This document shows positions 26,903-35,523 of a stretch of DNA of 39,799 bases, piece after piece. The translations under genes were made by a program, and so were the position numbers. The notes beneath the pieces were generated by a model that did not search any database, was not told the origin of the DNA, and saw only the letters and a program-made list of their open reading frames with translations. The DNA is taken from NCBI GenBank assembly GCA_030680805.1, contig JAUXUK010000084.1, positions 1-39,799 of the forward strand. Direction: 5' to 3'. The DNA comes from Sulfuritalea sp. (lineage in GTDB: Bacteria > Pseudomonadota > Gammaproteobacteria > Burkholderiales > Rhodocyclaceae). Position 1 is the stretch's first letter, and every line of letters begins with the position of its first letter.

Positions 26903-28939
26903 TCACACCTTGAAGCCCGAGACCGAGCCCTTGAGTTCGACAGCGAGTTCAGTAAGCTCGCCAATCGACACGGCGGTTTCCTGCGTGCTGGTGGTCGTTT
27001 GCCCGGTAATCCGCAGAATGCCCTGCATCGAGTCCGCCACCTGGGTGGCGATGTCGGCCTGGGCTTGCGTATCGGTCGAGATCGCTTGAATGAGGCGGGC
27101 AAGATCCTGCGACACGCTGGAGATTTCGTTCAGCGCCTGGCCGGCGGCGTCCGATAGCTTGGCCCCTTCCACCACACCCTGCGTCGAATATTCCATGGCG
27201 GCCACGGCATCGTGGGTGTCGGTTTGAATCGTCTTGACGATGGCGGCAATCTGCTTCGTTGCCTCGCCGGAACGTTCGGCCAGTCGTTGCACTTCTTCCG
27301 CCACCACCGAGAAGCCTCGTCCGGCTTCACCTGCGGAGGCGGCCTGAATGGCGGCGTTCAAGGCCAGCACGTTGGTCTGCTCCGTAATGTCGGAAATCAG
27401 TTCCACGATTTCGCCGATCTCCTGCGAAGATTCGCCAAGCCGCTTGATCCGCTTCGAGGTTTCCTGGATCTGGCTGCGGATTTCGTTCATGCCCGAAATC
27501 GAGTTCGACACCGCCGCCGCACCCTTCTGTGCGGCATCAAGCGAGGCGCGCGCCACACGGGCTGATTCCAGGGCCGAGGAAGATACGGTCTTCATCGAAT
27601 TGGCCATTTCCAGAACCACCGCGTTGGCGTTCTGGATTTCAGCAGACTGCACCCTGGTGGCCGCGATCAGATCGTTGGAGGTGCTTTGCGCGGCGTTCGA
27701 GGCGCGGGTCACGCGTTCGGCCGCGTCGTTGATGCGTCGTACCAGCACGGCGAGTTCTTCAACCGTGTAGTTCACCGAGTCGGCAATGGCGCCCGTAATG
27801 TCCTCGGACACGGTGGCGCGGATGGTCAGGTCACCGTCGGCGAGGTCACCCATTTCATTCATCAGACGCAAAATGGCGCCCTGTGTTGCATCCTTTGCCG
27901 CTTCTGCGATGCGGCGCTGGTGATCGGCTTCGTCGCTGCGGCGGAGACCTTCGTCGTTGAAGGCCTTGACCATCAGCACCAGCATGACCAGAGCCAGCGA
28001 GCCGAAAATGGCGGCCGAGAATGACGAGACGTCCTGCTCGGTGATTTCCTTTTCATAGGCCTTGACCAGGTTGTCGGTATTCGCGGCCATTCCGCGCCAA
28101 CCGGCGATCAGGGAGGCGCTTGCCGTGCGTGCCTGCACGAGGGGCTTGAGATCGCCGGCCAGCGTCGCAATGGCCGGCTGCATGGCTTTCAGGCTCTTGG
28201 CCAGCTGGGTATCGCCGGTCGCCAGTTCCTGGGCGGTGGCGATATCTTTCGCCAGTTGTGCGGCGACAGCTTCGTCCAGGCCGGGCGCCCAGGCGAGCTG
28301 GGTCGATGCACGCAGGATGCGTTCCGTCAGATGCGGCAGTTTGCCGCCGGCCGCCTCCGCAGCGGCAGTCATCGCCTTGCCGTTCTCCACGGATTCCTTG
28401 GCGAGACGGCCGATTGCCGTGAAGCGGTTTTCCTGCGCCAGCAACTGGCTGACGATCGCTTCCTGCTTGCCCCAGGCGTCGCGCAAGGCGTCGAGCGCGG
28501 GTCGTGCTTCGAAGCTGGTGGCCGATACCTTGATGCCTCTGACCTCGCCCCCTTCCACGAGACCCTCGATCAGCCGGCCGAAGTTGTCGCGCGCGTCGCG
28601 CAGTTCGGTGAAACCTTCTGGCTGTCCCTGCATGGCGGTTAGCGCGGACTTGGGAATCTGCTGGGTCAGCGGTGCGATGTGGCTGACGACCGACAGGTAG
28701 GTGGTACCCCGGGTGGTTGCCTGGCCTTGCATGAAGATCGCGGCGATGGTGATCAGGAGGCTGATCAGAAAGATCGTGCCGAGGATTCGAAACTGGGTCT
28801 CGATATCGAGAAGGCCGATCAGCGGCAGGCCTTTGCGGCGGCGGTCTTCGGCAGGCGCCGCTGCAGGGGCGCCCTCCCGGGCCGCCTCCCGGGAGCGTCG
28901 GTCGAAGTTTGGCAGCGAGAAGGGCAGCTTGAAGGCCAT
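26903..28939 (-). CDS. pilJ: PilJ-type methyl-accepting chemotaxis protein
   Basis: This 678-residue transducer feeds the Pil-Chp kinase. A Pro/Arg-rich cytoplasmic start is followed by TM1 (about 52-70), a periplasmic PilJ-type sensor (about 71-305, with [19 protein letters not shown]), TM2 (about 307-327), a HAMP-like region and a long signalling coiled coil. The conserved tip ([21 protein letters not shown], here one residue group short of quoting in full) lies near 520-545 and contacts PilI and ChpA. The C-terminus lacks a CheR/CheB-tethering pentapeptide. In P. aeruginosa PilJ senses pilus-related surface contact; the same is expected here but is inferred. It sits between pilI and chpA in the standard order. 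Confidence 0.94.
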   Translation of the reverse strand: MAFKLPFSLPNFDRRSREAAREGAPAAAPAEDRRRKGLPLIGLLDIETQFRILGTIFLISLLITIAAIFMQGQATTRGTTYLSVVSHIAPLTQQIPKSALTAMQGQPEGFTELRDARDNFGRLIEGLVEGGEVRGIKVSATSFEARPALDALRDAWGKQEAIVSQLLAQENRFTAIGRLAKESVENGKAMTAAAEAAGGKLPHLTERILRASTQLAWAPGLDEAVAAQLAKDIATAQELATGDTQLAKSLKAMQPAIATLAGDLKPLVQARTASASLIAGWRGMAANTDNLVKAYEKEITEQDVSSFSAAIFGSLALVMLVLMVKAFNDEGLRRSDEADHQRRIAEAAKDATQGAILRLMNEMGDLADGDLTIRATVSEDITGAIADSVNYTVEELAVLVRRINDAAERVTRASNAAQSTSNDLIAATRVQSAEIQNANAVVLEMANSMKTVSSSALESARVARASLDAAQKGAAAVSNSISGMNEIRSQIQETSKRIKRLGESSQEIGEIVELISDITEQTNVLALNAAIQAASAGEAGRGFSVVAEEVQRLAERSGEATKQIAAIVKTIQTDTHDAVAAMEYSTQGVVEGAKLSDAAGQALNEISSVSQDLARLIQAISTDTQAQADIATQVADSMQGILRITGQTTTSTQETAVSIGELTELAVELKGSVSGFKV

Positions 28940-28960
28940 GGGTAGTCCTTTCCGGAACGC

Positions 28961-29503
28961 TCAGAGAGCGATATCGAGGTAGTTGGGGTCGGCCAGCAGC
29001 GCCGGGATGCGCAACTGGGTCCAAATGACGTCTTGCGCGTCCGTATAGCGGCCGCCCAGCCAAGGCGCCGTGTCGCCAGCGCCGACTTTTGCCTCGGCTG
29101 CCGCATGCATCTGCAATTGCGGACGCAGCCCCAGTGCGCGACGCACCAGCAGGGCGCTGTTGATGCCATGTCGCGCACCGACCAGCAGCAGCCGCGATTG
29201 CGCGTTGATGGGTGTTGGCGCGCCACCGCGCCAGGCGGAAAAATCCACCACGCTGTAGAGCACGCCGCGAATGTTGGCGATGCCGGCGAACCACGGCTTG
29301 GTCAGCGGCGCAGGGGTAAGTTGCGGCAGGGGCGACACTTCGCCCGAGTCGGCCAGATCGATCAGCCAGTGGCTGCCACCGGGAAGGTCGTCGGCACCCG
29401 ATTCGATGCCAAGCAACGCCTGGGCGCCTTCGCCGCGTCGTGCGGACAACAGGCGCTCGGAGAGGCCTTGCTGGAATTCGCGCAGACTGATGCGCTTGGC
29501 CAT
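28961..29503 (-). CDS. pilI: PilI, CheW-like adaptor
   Basis: This 180-residue single CheW-domain protein couples PilJ to the ChpA kinase in the type IV pilus chemosensory array. The fold is seen from HWLIDLADSGEVSPLP through FAGIANIRGVLYSVVDFSAW to RLLLVGARHGINSALLVRRALG. A copy of the 21-nt element lies in the coding region and gives the segment KVGAGDTAP near residue 140, in a part likely to be a surface loop, so the protein may have gained these residues from the repeat. Gene order and size support the name. It is followed by pilJ after 21 bp and separated from pilH by a 128-bp gap holding a large palindrome. Confidence 0.92.
   Translation of the reverse strand: MAKRISLREFQQGLSERLLSARRGEGAQALLGIESGADDLPGGSHWLIDLADSGEVSPLPQLTPAPLTKPWFAGIANIRGVLYSVVDFSAWRGGAPTPINAQSRLLLVGARHGINSALLVRRALGLRPQLQMHAAAEAKVGAGDTAPWLGGRYTDAQDVIWTQLRIPALLADPNYLDIAL
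29066..29086 (-). repeat. Dispersed 21-nt element, copy 5 (inside pilI)
   Basis: On the minus strand it reads GTCGGCGCTGGCG, AC, ACGGCG in the same direction as pilI, encoding Val-Gly-Ala-Gly-Asp-Thr-Ala. The variable pair (AC) matches copy 6. Frame and strand differ from the chpA copy. Confidence 0.85.
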
Positions 29504-29515
29504 AGTTCAGGCCTT

Positions 29516-29555
29516 CCGCCGGGCCGCCCCAAGGGGGGCCTGCGCCCCCTTGGGG
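29516..29555. repeat. REP-like palindrome between pilI and pilH
   Basis: CCCCAAGGGGG (29527-29537) and CCCCCTTGGGG (29545-29555) form a perfect 11-bp stem with a 7-nt loop. The left flank (29516-29534) is the reverse complement of 11881-11899 upstream of meaB. Palindromes of this look are, to my knowledge, common between genes in betaproteobacteria. In the pil transcript it could weaken read-through or protect the upstream pilGH mRNA. Confidence 0.75.
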
Positions 29556-29631
29556 GGCAGCGAAGCAAAGCGAGCGTTGCATGCCCGCGAAGCGGAATTC
29601 CATGCACGCAAAGCGGTGGGGCCGTTCATTG

Positions 29632-29997
29632 TTACCCCAGTGCGGCGATCTTGGCCAGCAAGGCCGGGCCATCGACCGGCTTGGTGACGTAATCCTGGGC
29701 ACCCTGCCGCATGCCCCAGACCTTGTCGGTCTCCTGATCCTTGGTGGTACAGATGATGACCGGAATGCCTTTTGTCGCATCGTCTCGCGACAGCGCCCGG
29801 GTGGCCTGAAAGCCGTTGGTGCCCGGCATCACTACATCCATCAGGATGAGGTCGGGCTTGATCTGCTTGGCCCGTTCGACGCCTTCGTCTCCGCTGTCGG
29901 CGGTACTGACTTCATAACCACCGCTCAGCAGGAGTTGGGTCAGGATGTGGCGCTCGGTGGGGGAATCGTCAATGATCAGAACAGTTTTGATGGGCAT
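29632..29997 (-). CDS. pilH: PilH-type single-domain response regulator
   Basis: This 121-residue CheY-like receiver has the acidic pair D10-D11 (IIDDSPTERH), phospho-acceptor D54 (LILMDVVMPG), the conserved Thr in ICTTKDQETD and Lys in VTKPVDG. There is no output domain. In P. aeruginosa PilH is the second CheY of the system and counters or drains signal from PilG, favouring retraction control. The order pilG-pilH-pilI-pilJ-chpA supports the assignment over PilG. The ATG has only a weak ribosome site and lies 33 bp after pilG. Confidence 0.92.
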   Translation of the reverse strand: MPIKTVLIIDDSPTERHILTQLLLSGGYEVSTADSGDEGVERAKQIKPDLILMDVVMPGTNGFQATRALSRDDATKGIPVIICTTKDQETDKVWGMRQGAQDYVTKPVDGPALLAKIAALG

Positions 29998-30030
29998 GAT
30001 GGTCAGCTCGCAAAAAAGGGAACTACTCGG

Positions 30031-30423
30031 TCAGGAACGCGCGGCATGTGCGGCCACGGTTTTAAGAAGACTATCCTTGGTAAAAGGTTTGGTCAGATAC
30101 TCGTCGGAACCCACCATGCGTCCGCGCGCACGGTCAAAGAGGCCGTCCTTGGACGACAGCATGATCACCGGGGTCGACGCGAATTTCGCGTTCTTCTTGA
30201 TCAGGGCGCAGGTTTGATAGCCATCGAGGCGCGGCATCAGGATGTCGCAGAAGACCACGTTGGGCAGGTGATCATTGATCTTTGCCAGCGCATCAAAGCC
30301 GTCTTCGGCCAGCACCACCTGGGCGCCGGCCTGCAGCAGAAAAATTTCGGCAGGCTTGCGGATGGTGTTCGAATCATCGATCACCATTACCTTGATGCCG
30401 GAAAGCGGGGGTGTGTCGCTCAC
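30031..30423 (-). CDS. pilG: PilG-type single-domain response regulator
   Basis: This 130-residue CheY-like receiver is the first gene of the Pil-Chp operon. It has the acidic pair in VIDDSNTIRK, phospho-acceptor D60 (VFCDILMPRLDG), the conserved Ser of MLSSKDG and Lys of LTKPFTKD. PilG is known as the regulator that promotes pilus extension and cAMP signalling in P. aeruginosa. The SGIKVMVIDDSNTIRKPAE start and gene position match PilG rather than PilH. The promoter for the operon should lie in the 161-bp gap upstream. Confidence 0.92.
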   Translation of the reverse strand: MSDTPPLSGIKVMVIDDSNTIRKPAEIFLLQAGAQVVLAEDGFDALAKINDHLPNVVFCDILMPRLDGYQTCALIKKNAKFASTPVIMLSSKDGLFDRARGRMVGSDEYLTKPFTKDSLLKTVAAHAARS

Positions 30424-30584
30424 GTTACTCCATGCTGGATGCTGACTTCAATCGTGGCGGCCGCGGGTGGAGCAGAAAACCAGCCATGAAAACCTCGCCC
30501 TTCAAGAGCGCAATTTTTCATATCCCCCCGCCGCCCCGTTCGTTGTTTTTTGCCGGGGTCAAGCATTGCTACCCTCAATCATAC
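30424..30584 (-). promoter_or_regulatory. Presumed promoter region of the pilGHIJ-chpA operon
   Basis: This 161-bp gap separates the rubredoxin gene from pilG on the same strand. It contains TTGACC and AT-rich tracts (AAAAAACAA, GATATGAAAAATT) on the minus strand, but no well-spaced sigma-70 or sigma-54 pair that I would defend. No small reading frame with a ribosome site was seen. Confidence 0.3.
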
Positions 30585-30767
30585 TTAGATTTTGACCATT
30601 TCGAAGTCTTCCTTGCGCGCACCACATTCCGGGCAGCTCCAGTTGGGGGGTATTTCGTTCCAGCGTGTTCCGGCGGGCAGACCCTCTTCCGGCAGCCCAG
30701 TTCTTTCGTCATAGATGAATCCGCAGGTCAGACACATCCATCTGGAGGTGGTCGGCTCGTGGTTCAT
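30585..30767 (-). CDS. rubA: Rubredoxin
   Basis: This 60-residue one-iron electron carrier has four Cys ligands in two knuckles: C12-x2-C15 (MCLTCGFIYDE) and C45-x2-C48 (SCPECGARK). The aromatic core residues and the G-x-P-x-G-T segment (GLPAGTRWNEIP) are typical. The N-terminus is a few residues longer than in clostridial rubredoxins. It donates electrons to oxygenases, peroxide-detoxifying or other redox partners; no partner is adjacent. It is divergent from thiD, and together with the thiD-thiE-hemL genes forms a neighbourhood familiar in Rhodocyclales and related betaproteobacteria (recalled, not searched). Confidence 0.95.
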   Translation of the reverse strand: MNHEPTTSRWMCLTCGFIYDERTGLPEEGLPAGTRWNEIPPNWSCPECGARKEDFEMVKI

Positions 30768-30821
30768 GGTGGGGCTGTCGGTCTGGTCCGCCGTGGCGGG
30801 CGCCGGGGGACGGCATCCCTT

Positions 30822-30849
30822 CAGATAGAATTGCGGAATATTAACTCAA
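30822..30849 (-). promoter_or_regulatory. Possible promoter of the rubredoxin gene
   Basis: On the minus strand TTGAGT (30849-30844) and TATCTG (30827-30822) are 16 bp apart in the only AT-rich part of the gap between rubredoxin and thiD. The -10 is poor in its last three bases, so confidence is low. No THI-box/TPP riboswitch was recognised in the other direction. Confidence 0.3.
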
Positions 30850-30890
30850 GCCGCTGACCGCTCGATAGCCCGGGATGGATCAGGACATTC

Positions 30891-31751
30891 ATGACCGCCG
30901 CCCCTCTCGCCAACCTGTCTCCGCCCATCGTCCTGTCTTTTGCCGCCGCCGACCCGACCGGCGGTGCCGGGTTGCAGGCCGACATTCTGACGCTGGCCAG
31001 CCTCGGTTGCCACCCGCTTACTGTCGTGACGGCGATTACCGTCCAGGACACGACGGGCGTCGAGGGCGTATTGCCGATAGATGCCGAGTGGGTCGCCGAC
31101 CAGGCCCGCGCCCTGCTGGAGGACATGCCGGTGGCAGCGTTCAAGCTGGGCATGATGGGCAGCCTCGAGGTCATTGCGGCAATTGCCGAGGTGATTTCGG
31201 ACTATCCCGATATTCCCGTGGTCCTCGATCCGGTGCTGGCGTCGGGGCGCGGCGATCAGTTTGCCGACGAGGAAATGATCGAAGCCATGATCGGCCTGCT
31301 GCTGCCCCAGACCACGCTGCTCACGCCCAACAGCCTCGAAGCCCGGCGGCTTGCGCAGCAGATTGGAGAGCCCCACGAAGACGCCCGCCTCGAACTCGGC
31401 CTCGCGGAATGCGCCCACCGCCTCATCAATGCCGGATGCGAATATGTGCTGGTGACGGGGACCCATGAGGGAACGCCGCAAGTGGTCAATACGCTCTATG
31501 GCAGCCATGGTGCGGTGCGCAGCGATCGCTGGGACCGCCTGTCCGGCAGTTATCACGGTTCGGGTTGCACGCTGGCCTCGGCGATTGCCGCCCACCTTGC
31601 CAGCGGGTCTGACGTGGCCGAGGCGGTCATGGGTGCGCAGGAATATACCTGGCGCACACTGGCTGCCGGTTTCCGGCCCGGTATGGGACAATTCATTCCC
31701 GATCGCCTGTTCTGGTCGCGGGAAGAGGAGGATGAGCCACATGAAGCCTGA
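30891..31751 (+). CDS. thiD: Hydroxymethylpyrimidine/phosphomethylpyrimidine kinase
   Basis: ThiD phosphorylates HMP and HMP-phosphate to HMP diphosphate, the pyrimidine half of thiamine. The 286-residue protein shows SFAAADPTGGAGLQADI at the N-terminus, DPVLASGRGDQFADEE in the middle, LLTPNSLEARRL and the ribokinase-like anion hole GSGC (223-226) with the family's Cys226. Length is slightly above the usual 260-270 because of a C-terminal tail (FWSREEEDEPHEA). An AGGAC ribosome site precedes the ATG. The thiE gene follows after 30 bp, so the two steps that make and join the pyrimidine half are co-transcribed. Confidence 0.96.
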   Translation: MTAAPLANLSPPIVLSFAAADPTGGAGLQADILTLASLGCHPLTVVTAITVQDTTGVEGVLPIDAEWVADQARALLEDMPVAAFKLGMMGSLEVIAAIAEVISDYPDIPVVLDPVLASGRGDQFADEEMIEAMIGLLLPQTTLLTPNSLEARRLAQQIGEPHEDARLELGLAECAHRLINAGCEYVLVTGTHEGTPQVVNTLYGSHGAVRSDRWDRLSGSYHGSGCTLASAIAAHLASGSDVAEAVMGAQEYTWRTLAAGFRPGMGQFIPDRLFWSREEEDEPHEA

Positions 31752-31781
31752 TTTTCCGCGCCGTTTTACGGATGCTTCCAG

Positions 31782-32441
31782 ATGATTCTCCGGGGTCTTT
31801 GCGCTGTCACCGTCGATGACCCGCTGCTGCCGCGGCTGTCGGCGCTGGTAAAGGCGGCGCTTGATGGCGGCGCGCCCTTCGTCCAGTACCGCAACAAGAT
31901 GGCGTCCCGCCCCCTGCGCCGCGCGCAGGCCGCCGAGATGTTGCGAATATGCCGGGCCTCGGGCGCAAAGCTGATCATCAATGATGATGTCTGGCTGGCG
32001 GTGGAAATCGGGGCCGATGGTGCTCACCTCGGTCGTGACGATGCGCCGGGCGGCTCGCTGGCCGCCGCACGCGATGCTCTCGGGCCAAAGCGCATCCTCG
32101 GCGTTTCCTGCTACAACGAACTGGCTCGTGGCGAAGAGGCTGTAGCCGCGGGCGCGGACTATCTTGCCTTCGGCAGCATGTTTCCTTCCCGCACCAAACC
32201 CGCCGCGGTGCGCGCTCCACTGGAACTGCTGGGCGAAGCGCGGCGCCGCTTCGGCCTGCCGGTGGCCGCCATCGGCGGCATCACGCTCGACAATGCTCCC
32301 GAGGTGATTGCCGCCGGGGCGGACATGCTCGCCGTGGTCAGCGATCTGTTCGATGCAATGGACATCAAGGCGCGGGCCGAGGCCTATCAACAGTTTTTCA
32401 ATCAAGGAGCACAGCGCGATCATGGTCGGCAGGCTTCCTGA
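31782..32441 (+). CDS. thiE: Thiamine-phosphate synthase
   Basis: ThiE joins HMP diphosphate to the thiazole phosphate to make thiamine phosphate. The 219-residue TIM barrel has the pyrophosphate-binding QYRNK (35-39; more often QLRxK), NDD (67-69), HLGRDD (82-87; usually HLGQDD), the Ser/Cys-rich ILGVSCYN strand, FGSMFPSRTKP (equivalent of the FGPxxxTxTK loop) and AIGGITLDN. These changes are mild and the active site looks intact. The start lacks a strong ribosome site, so coupling to thiD translation is likely. The hemL gene follows 55 bp downstream. Confidence 0.94.
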   Translation: MILRGLCAVTVDDPLLPRLSALVKAALDGGAPFVQYRNKMASRPLRRAQAAEMLRICRASGAKLIINDDVWLAVEIGADGAHLGRDDAPGGSLAAARDALGPKRILGVSCYNELARGEEAVAAGADYLAFGSMFPSRTKPAAVRAPLELLGEARRRFGLPVAAIGGITLDNAPEVIAAGADMLAVVSDLFDAMDIKARAEAYQQFFNQGAQRDHGRQAS

Positions 32442-32496
32442 CCCACTCTGCGCCTGGCACGCCTTTCCGGATCAATCGGATCAATAGGACCCTTTC

Positions 32497-33774
32497 ATGA
32501 CTCGCAACGAAGAACTCTTCCTTCGCGCCCAGAAAACCATTCCTGGCGGCGTCAATTCCCCAGTGCGCGCCTTCCGTTCCGTCGGTGGCGCACCGCGCTT
32601 TTTTGCATCGGGCTCCGGCGCCCGCGTGCGGGACGCCGACGGCAAGGAATACATCGACTACGTCGGTTCCTGGGGTCCGCTGATCCTTGGCCACGCCGAC
32701 GCCGACACCGTGCGCGCGGTGCAGGAAGCCGCGGCGAAAGGACTTTCCTTTGGCGCGCCGACGGAAGGCGAGATCGAACTGGCCGAACTGCTGGTAAAGC
32801 GCGTGCCGAGCATGGACATGGTGCGTTTGGTTTCGTCAGGCACCGAGGCCACCATGAGCGCGATCCGCCTCGCCCGCGGCTTTACCGGGCGCGACATGAT
32901 CATCAAGTTCGAGGGCTGCTATCACGGTCATGGCGACAGCCTGCTGGTCAAGGCCGGCTCGGGCATGTTGACCTTCGGCAATCCATCGTCGGCGGGTGTA
33001 CCCGCCGATCTGGCGCGTCACACCCTGGTGCTCGACTACAACGATGAACAGGGTCTGCGCGAGGCCTTCATCAAGCATGTCAAGGAGATTGCCTGCATCA
33101 TCGTCGAACCGGTGGCCGGCAACATGAACCTGATCGCGCCGAAACCTGAATTCCTCGCCGCCATGCGCGAGATGTGCACGCAACATGGCGCGCTGCTGAT
33201 TTTCGACGAAGTGATGACCGGCTTTCGCGTCGGCCCCGGTTCGGCGCAGGGCTTGTACGGCATCACGCCGGACCTGTCGACCTTCGGCAAGGTGGTCGGC
33301 GGCGGCATGCCGCTGGGCGCCTTTGGCGGGCGCCGCGAGATCATGGAACAGATTGCACCGCTGGGGCCGGTGTATCAGGCCGGCACGCTCTCGGGCAATC
33401 CGCTATCGGTGGCGGCGGGGCTGGTGACGCTGAAGAAGATTGCCGCGCCGGGCTTTTACGAATCACTGACGGCGAAGACTCAGGCCTTGGTCGAGGGGCT
33501 GGCCGCCGTCGCGAAAAAGCGCGGCGTGGAGTTTTCCGCGCAGTCGGTAGGCGGCATGTTCGGCGTCTATTTCGCCGCGACGCCCCCGACTTCCTATGCC
33601 GAAGTGATGGCCTCCGACAAGGACGCCTTCAACCGCTTCTTCCACGCCATGCTGGATGCCGGTTTCTATCTCGCGCCCTCGGCCTTCGAGGCCGGCTTCG
33701 TCTCGGCTGCGCACAGCGATGCCGACATCGCCGCGACGATCGCCGCGGCCGATGCGATTTTTTCAGCCGGCTGA
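32497..33774 (+). CDS. hemL: Glutamate-1-semialdehyde 2,1-aminomutase
   Basis: HemL converts glutamate-1-semialdehyde to 5-aminolevulinate, the C5-route entry to haem and cobalamin, the latter needed by the mutase in this window. The 425-residue PLP enzyme begins [17 protein letters not shown] and shows [26 protein letters not shown], the cofactor Asp in [13 protein letters not shown] and the Schiff-base lysine K265 in [17 protein letters not shown], the same number as in E. coli. All expected blocks are present. It follows thiE in the same direction. Confidence 0.97.
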   Translation: MTRNEELFLRAQKTIPGGVNSPVRAFRSVGGAPRFFASGSGARVRDADGKEYIDYVGSWGPLILGHADADTVRAVQEAAAKGLSFGAPTEGEIELAELLVKRVPSMDMVRLVSSGTEATMSAIRLARGFTGRDMIIKFEGCYHGHGDSLLVKAGSGMLTFGNPSSAGVPADLARHTLVLDYNDEQGLREAFIKHVKEIACIIVEPVAGNMNLIAPKPEFLAAMREMCTQHGALLIFDEVMTGFRVGPGSAQGLYGITPDLSTFGKVVGGGMPLGAFGGRREIMEQIAPLGPVYQAGTLSGNPLSVAAGLVTLKKIAAPGFYESLTAKTQALVEGLAAVAKKRGVEFSAQSVGGMFGVYFAATPPTSYAEVMASDKDAFNRFFHAMLDAGFYLAPSAFEAGFVSAAHSDADIAATIAAADAIFSAG

Positions 33775-33790
33775 TTCAGGCCGCTGAAAA

Positions 33791-33811
33791 GTCGGCGCTG
33801 GCGACACGGCG
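33791..33811 (+). repeat. Dispersed 21-nt element, copy 6
   Basis: Reads GTCGGCGCTGGCG, AC, ACGGCG on the plus strand. It occupies the short gap between hemL (stop at 33774) and the SMR exporter (start at 33823), ending 11 bp before that ATG. Confidence 0.85.
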
Positions 33812-33822
33812 ATGGAACCAGA

Positions 33823-34161
33823 ATGCCCGCATTGACGCCTGCCACCGCCTGGCTCGTCTTGCTGATCGCCGGGCTGTGCGAAGTGGGCTGGGCCATCGGC
33901 CTCAAGTACACCGAAGGTTTCACGCGCCTCGTGCCCAGCGCCTGGACGCTGGCGGCGATGGCTGTATCGGTGCTCCTGCTCGGCTGGTCGCTGAAAACGC
34001 TGCCGGTGGGCACCGCCTACGCGGTATGGACCGGCATCGGCGCGGTCGGCACTGCCTTGCTCGGCATGGCCTTGTTCAATGAGTCGCGCGAGGTCGCGCG
34101 CCTGGTCTGCATCGGCCTGATCGTGGCCGGCATACTCGGCTTGAAGCTGGTGTCGGATTAG
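33823..34161 (+). CDS. sugE: SMR family guanidinium exporter (Gdx/SugE type)
   Basis: This 112-residue protein has four transmembrane helices and functions as an antiparallel dimer in the inner membrane. The family's essential Glu is E20 ([15 protein letters not shown]). The GLKYTEGF and [22 protein letters not shown] segments match the Gdx (formerly SugE) branch, which exports guanidinium in exchange for protons, rather than the EmrE multidrug branch. No guanidine riboswitch is visible in the 48-bp gap after hemL; that gap is largely the 21-nt element. The end overlaps convergent corA by 4 bp. Confidence 0.9.
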   Translation: MPALTPATAWLVLLIAGLCEVGWAIGLKYTEGFTRLVPSAWTLAAMAVSVLLLGWSLKTLPVGTAYAVWTGIGAVGTALLGMALFNESREVARLVCIGLIVAGILGLKLVSD

Positions 34162-35483
34162 CGCAGCCAGCCCTTGTGGCGGAAGATCGCAAACGGCACC
34201 GCCACTGACACCAGCATCAGCAACAGCGAGAACGGATAGCCGTACTGCCATTCCAGTTCGGGGAACCAGCCCTTGAAGTTCATGCCGTAGATGCTGGCGA
34301 TCAGGGTCGGCGGCAGCAGCGCCACCGACGCCACGGAAAAGATCTTGATGATCTTGTTCTGGTTGATGTTGATGAAGCCGACGACGGCATCCATCAGGAA
34401 GTTGATCTTGTTGAAGATGAAGGCCGTGTGCCCGTCGAGCGACTCGATGTCGCGCAGGATCGCGCGCGCGTCTTCATGCTGGTTCGGCGCCAGCAGGCGC
34501 CCACGCATCAGGAACGACAGTGCGCGACGCGTATCGAGCACGTTGCGCCGGATGCGGCCGTTGAGGTCTTCTTCCTTGGCGATGTCGGCCAGGATGGCAC
34601 CGGCTTCTTCGTCGGTCATTCGGGTGCTGAGCACCTTGCGGCCGACCGCCTCGAGTTCGGCATAGACGTCTTCCAATGCGTCGGCGGAGTATTCGACATC
34701 GGCGGCATAGAGGTCGAGCAGCACATCCTTGCCTTCCGACACCATGCCCGGCTGGATTCGCGCGCGCAGGCGCTGCAGGCGGAACACGGGCAACTCCTCG
34801 TCGCGCATCGAGAACAGGATGTTCTGATGCAGGATGAAGGCCACGGTGACGTTGCGCGATTCGTCTTCCTTGTCGAGCAGGAAGTCTGAATGCATATGCA
34901 CTTCGCCGTTCTCCTCGATGTAGAAGCGGGCGGATTCCTCAAGGTCGGTCAGGTCGTCGATGTCGGGCAGGTCCAGGCCGAAGATTTCCTCGATCCACTT
35001 GCGCTCGTCGCCTGAAGGCGCAATCAGGTCGACCCAGATCGGCTTGGTCGCGGCAAGTTCGTCGCGGCTTTCGACCGGGATTTGCCGCAAACGTCCGTTG
35101 TGCAGCTCGAACGCGTTGAGCATGATCGGCTTTCGCTGGTAGGTCTGGGTTGCCGTCAGTGTCTCGCTGACGGCCTCGGAAAGATCATCGAGAATCGCGC
35201 TGCCGCGGTCCGGCGCCACCATTTCCCATACCAGCAGGCACTCGTCCTGCGGCAAGGCCTCGAGGACGCGGGCGATGCGGGCCGGATCCATCTGCGCAAG
35301 CGCGCTGCGCAGTTCGACCAGAGCTTGTTTCTGAACAGGGCTCTCGACCGCATTGCCTTGCCGCGGCGCGAGTCCTTCGACCGGCTTCTGGCGCGCCAGC
35401 AACAGCTGGATCTCGCGCAGGCTGTCCTGCACGTTATCGGGCTGGGCTGTCGGGTCGCGCTCGGGGCTGATCGGTTCGGTCAT
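34158..35483 (-). CDS. corA: CorA family divalent cation transporter with MgtE_N-like domain
   Basis: From the ATG at 35483 (AAGGA ribosome site) this is 441 residues; a GTG seven codons further upstream is less likely. The N-terminal part (about 50-120, [31 protein letters not shown]) resembles the helical MgtE N-domain, which is not part of classical CorA. The CorA cytoplasmic funnel follows, then two C-terminal membrane helices with the pore signature YGMNF between them ([15 protein letters not shown]). It should carry Mg2+ and possibly Co2+ or Ni2+ as a pentamer. The MgtE-like addition may act as an extra Mg2+ sensor (inference). It is convergent with the SMR gene. Confidence 0.92.
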   Translation of the reverse strand: MTEPISPERDPTAQPDNVQDSLREIQLLLARQKPVEGLAPRQGNAVESPVQKQALVELRSALAQMDPARIARVLEALPQDECLLVWEMVAPDRGSAILDDLSEAVSETLTATQTYQRKPIMLNAFELHNGRLRQIPVESRDELAATKPIWVDLIAPSGDERKWIEEIFGLDLPDIDDLTDLEESARFYIEENGEVHMHSDFLLDKEDESRNVTVAFILHQNILFSMRDEELPVFRLQRLRARIQPGMVSEGKDVLLDLYAADVEYSADALEDVYAELEAVGRKVLSTRMTDEEAGAILADIAKEEDLNGRIRRNVLDTRRALSFLMRGRLLAPNQHEDARAILRDIESLDGHTAFIFNKINFLMDAVVGFININQNKIIKIFSVASVALLPPTLIASIYGMNFKGWFPELEWQYGYPFSLLLMLVSVAVPFAIFRHKGWLR

Positions 35484-35523
35484 GGCGGTCCTTGGGAAGG
35501 ACACGTATTGTAGCCGTGGAAGC

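Noticed and set aside
24646-26913. Long plus-strand open frame opposite chpA
   Set aside because: Antisense to conserved ChpA domains; composition is shadow-like (Arg, Gly, Gln-rich) without motifs.
30768-30890. thiD leader considered as a TPP riboswitch
   Set aside because: No CTGAGA-type conserved core was found and the gap is mostly the divergent promoter region.
31838-31850. GTCGGCGCTGG in thiE matching the first 11 bases of the 21-nt element
   Set aside because: The second half (ACGGCG) is absent at the right spacing, and 11 bases can occur by chance here.
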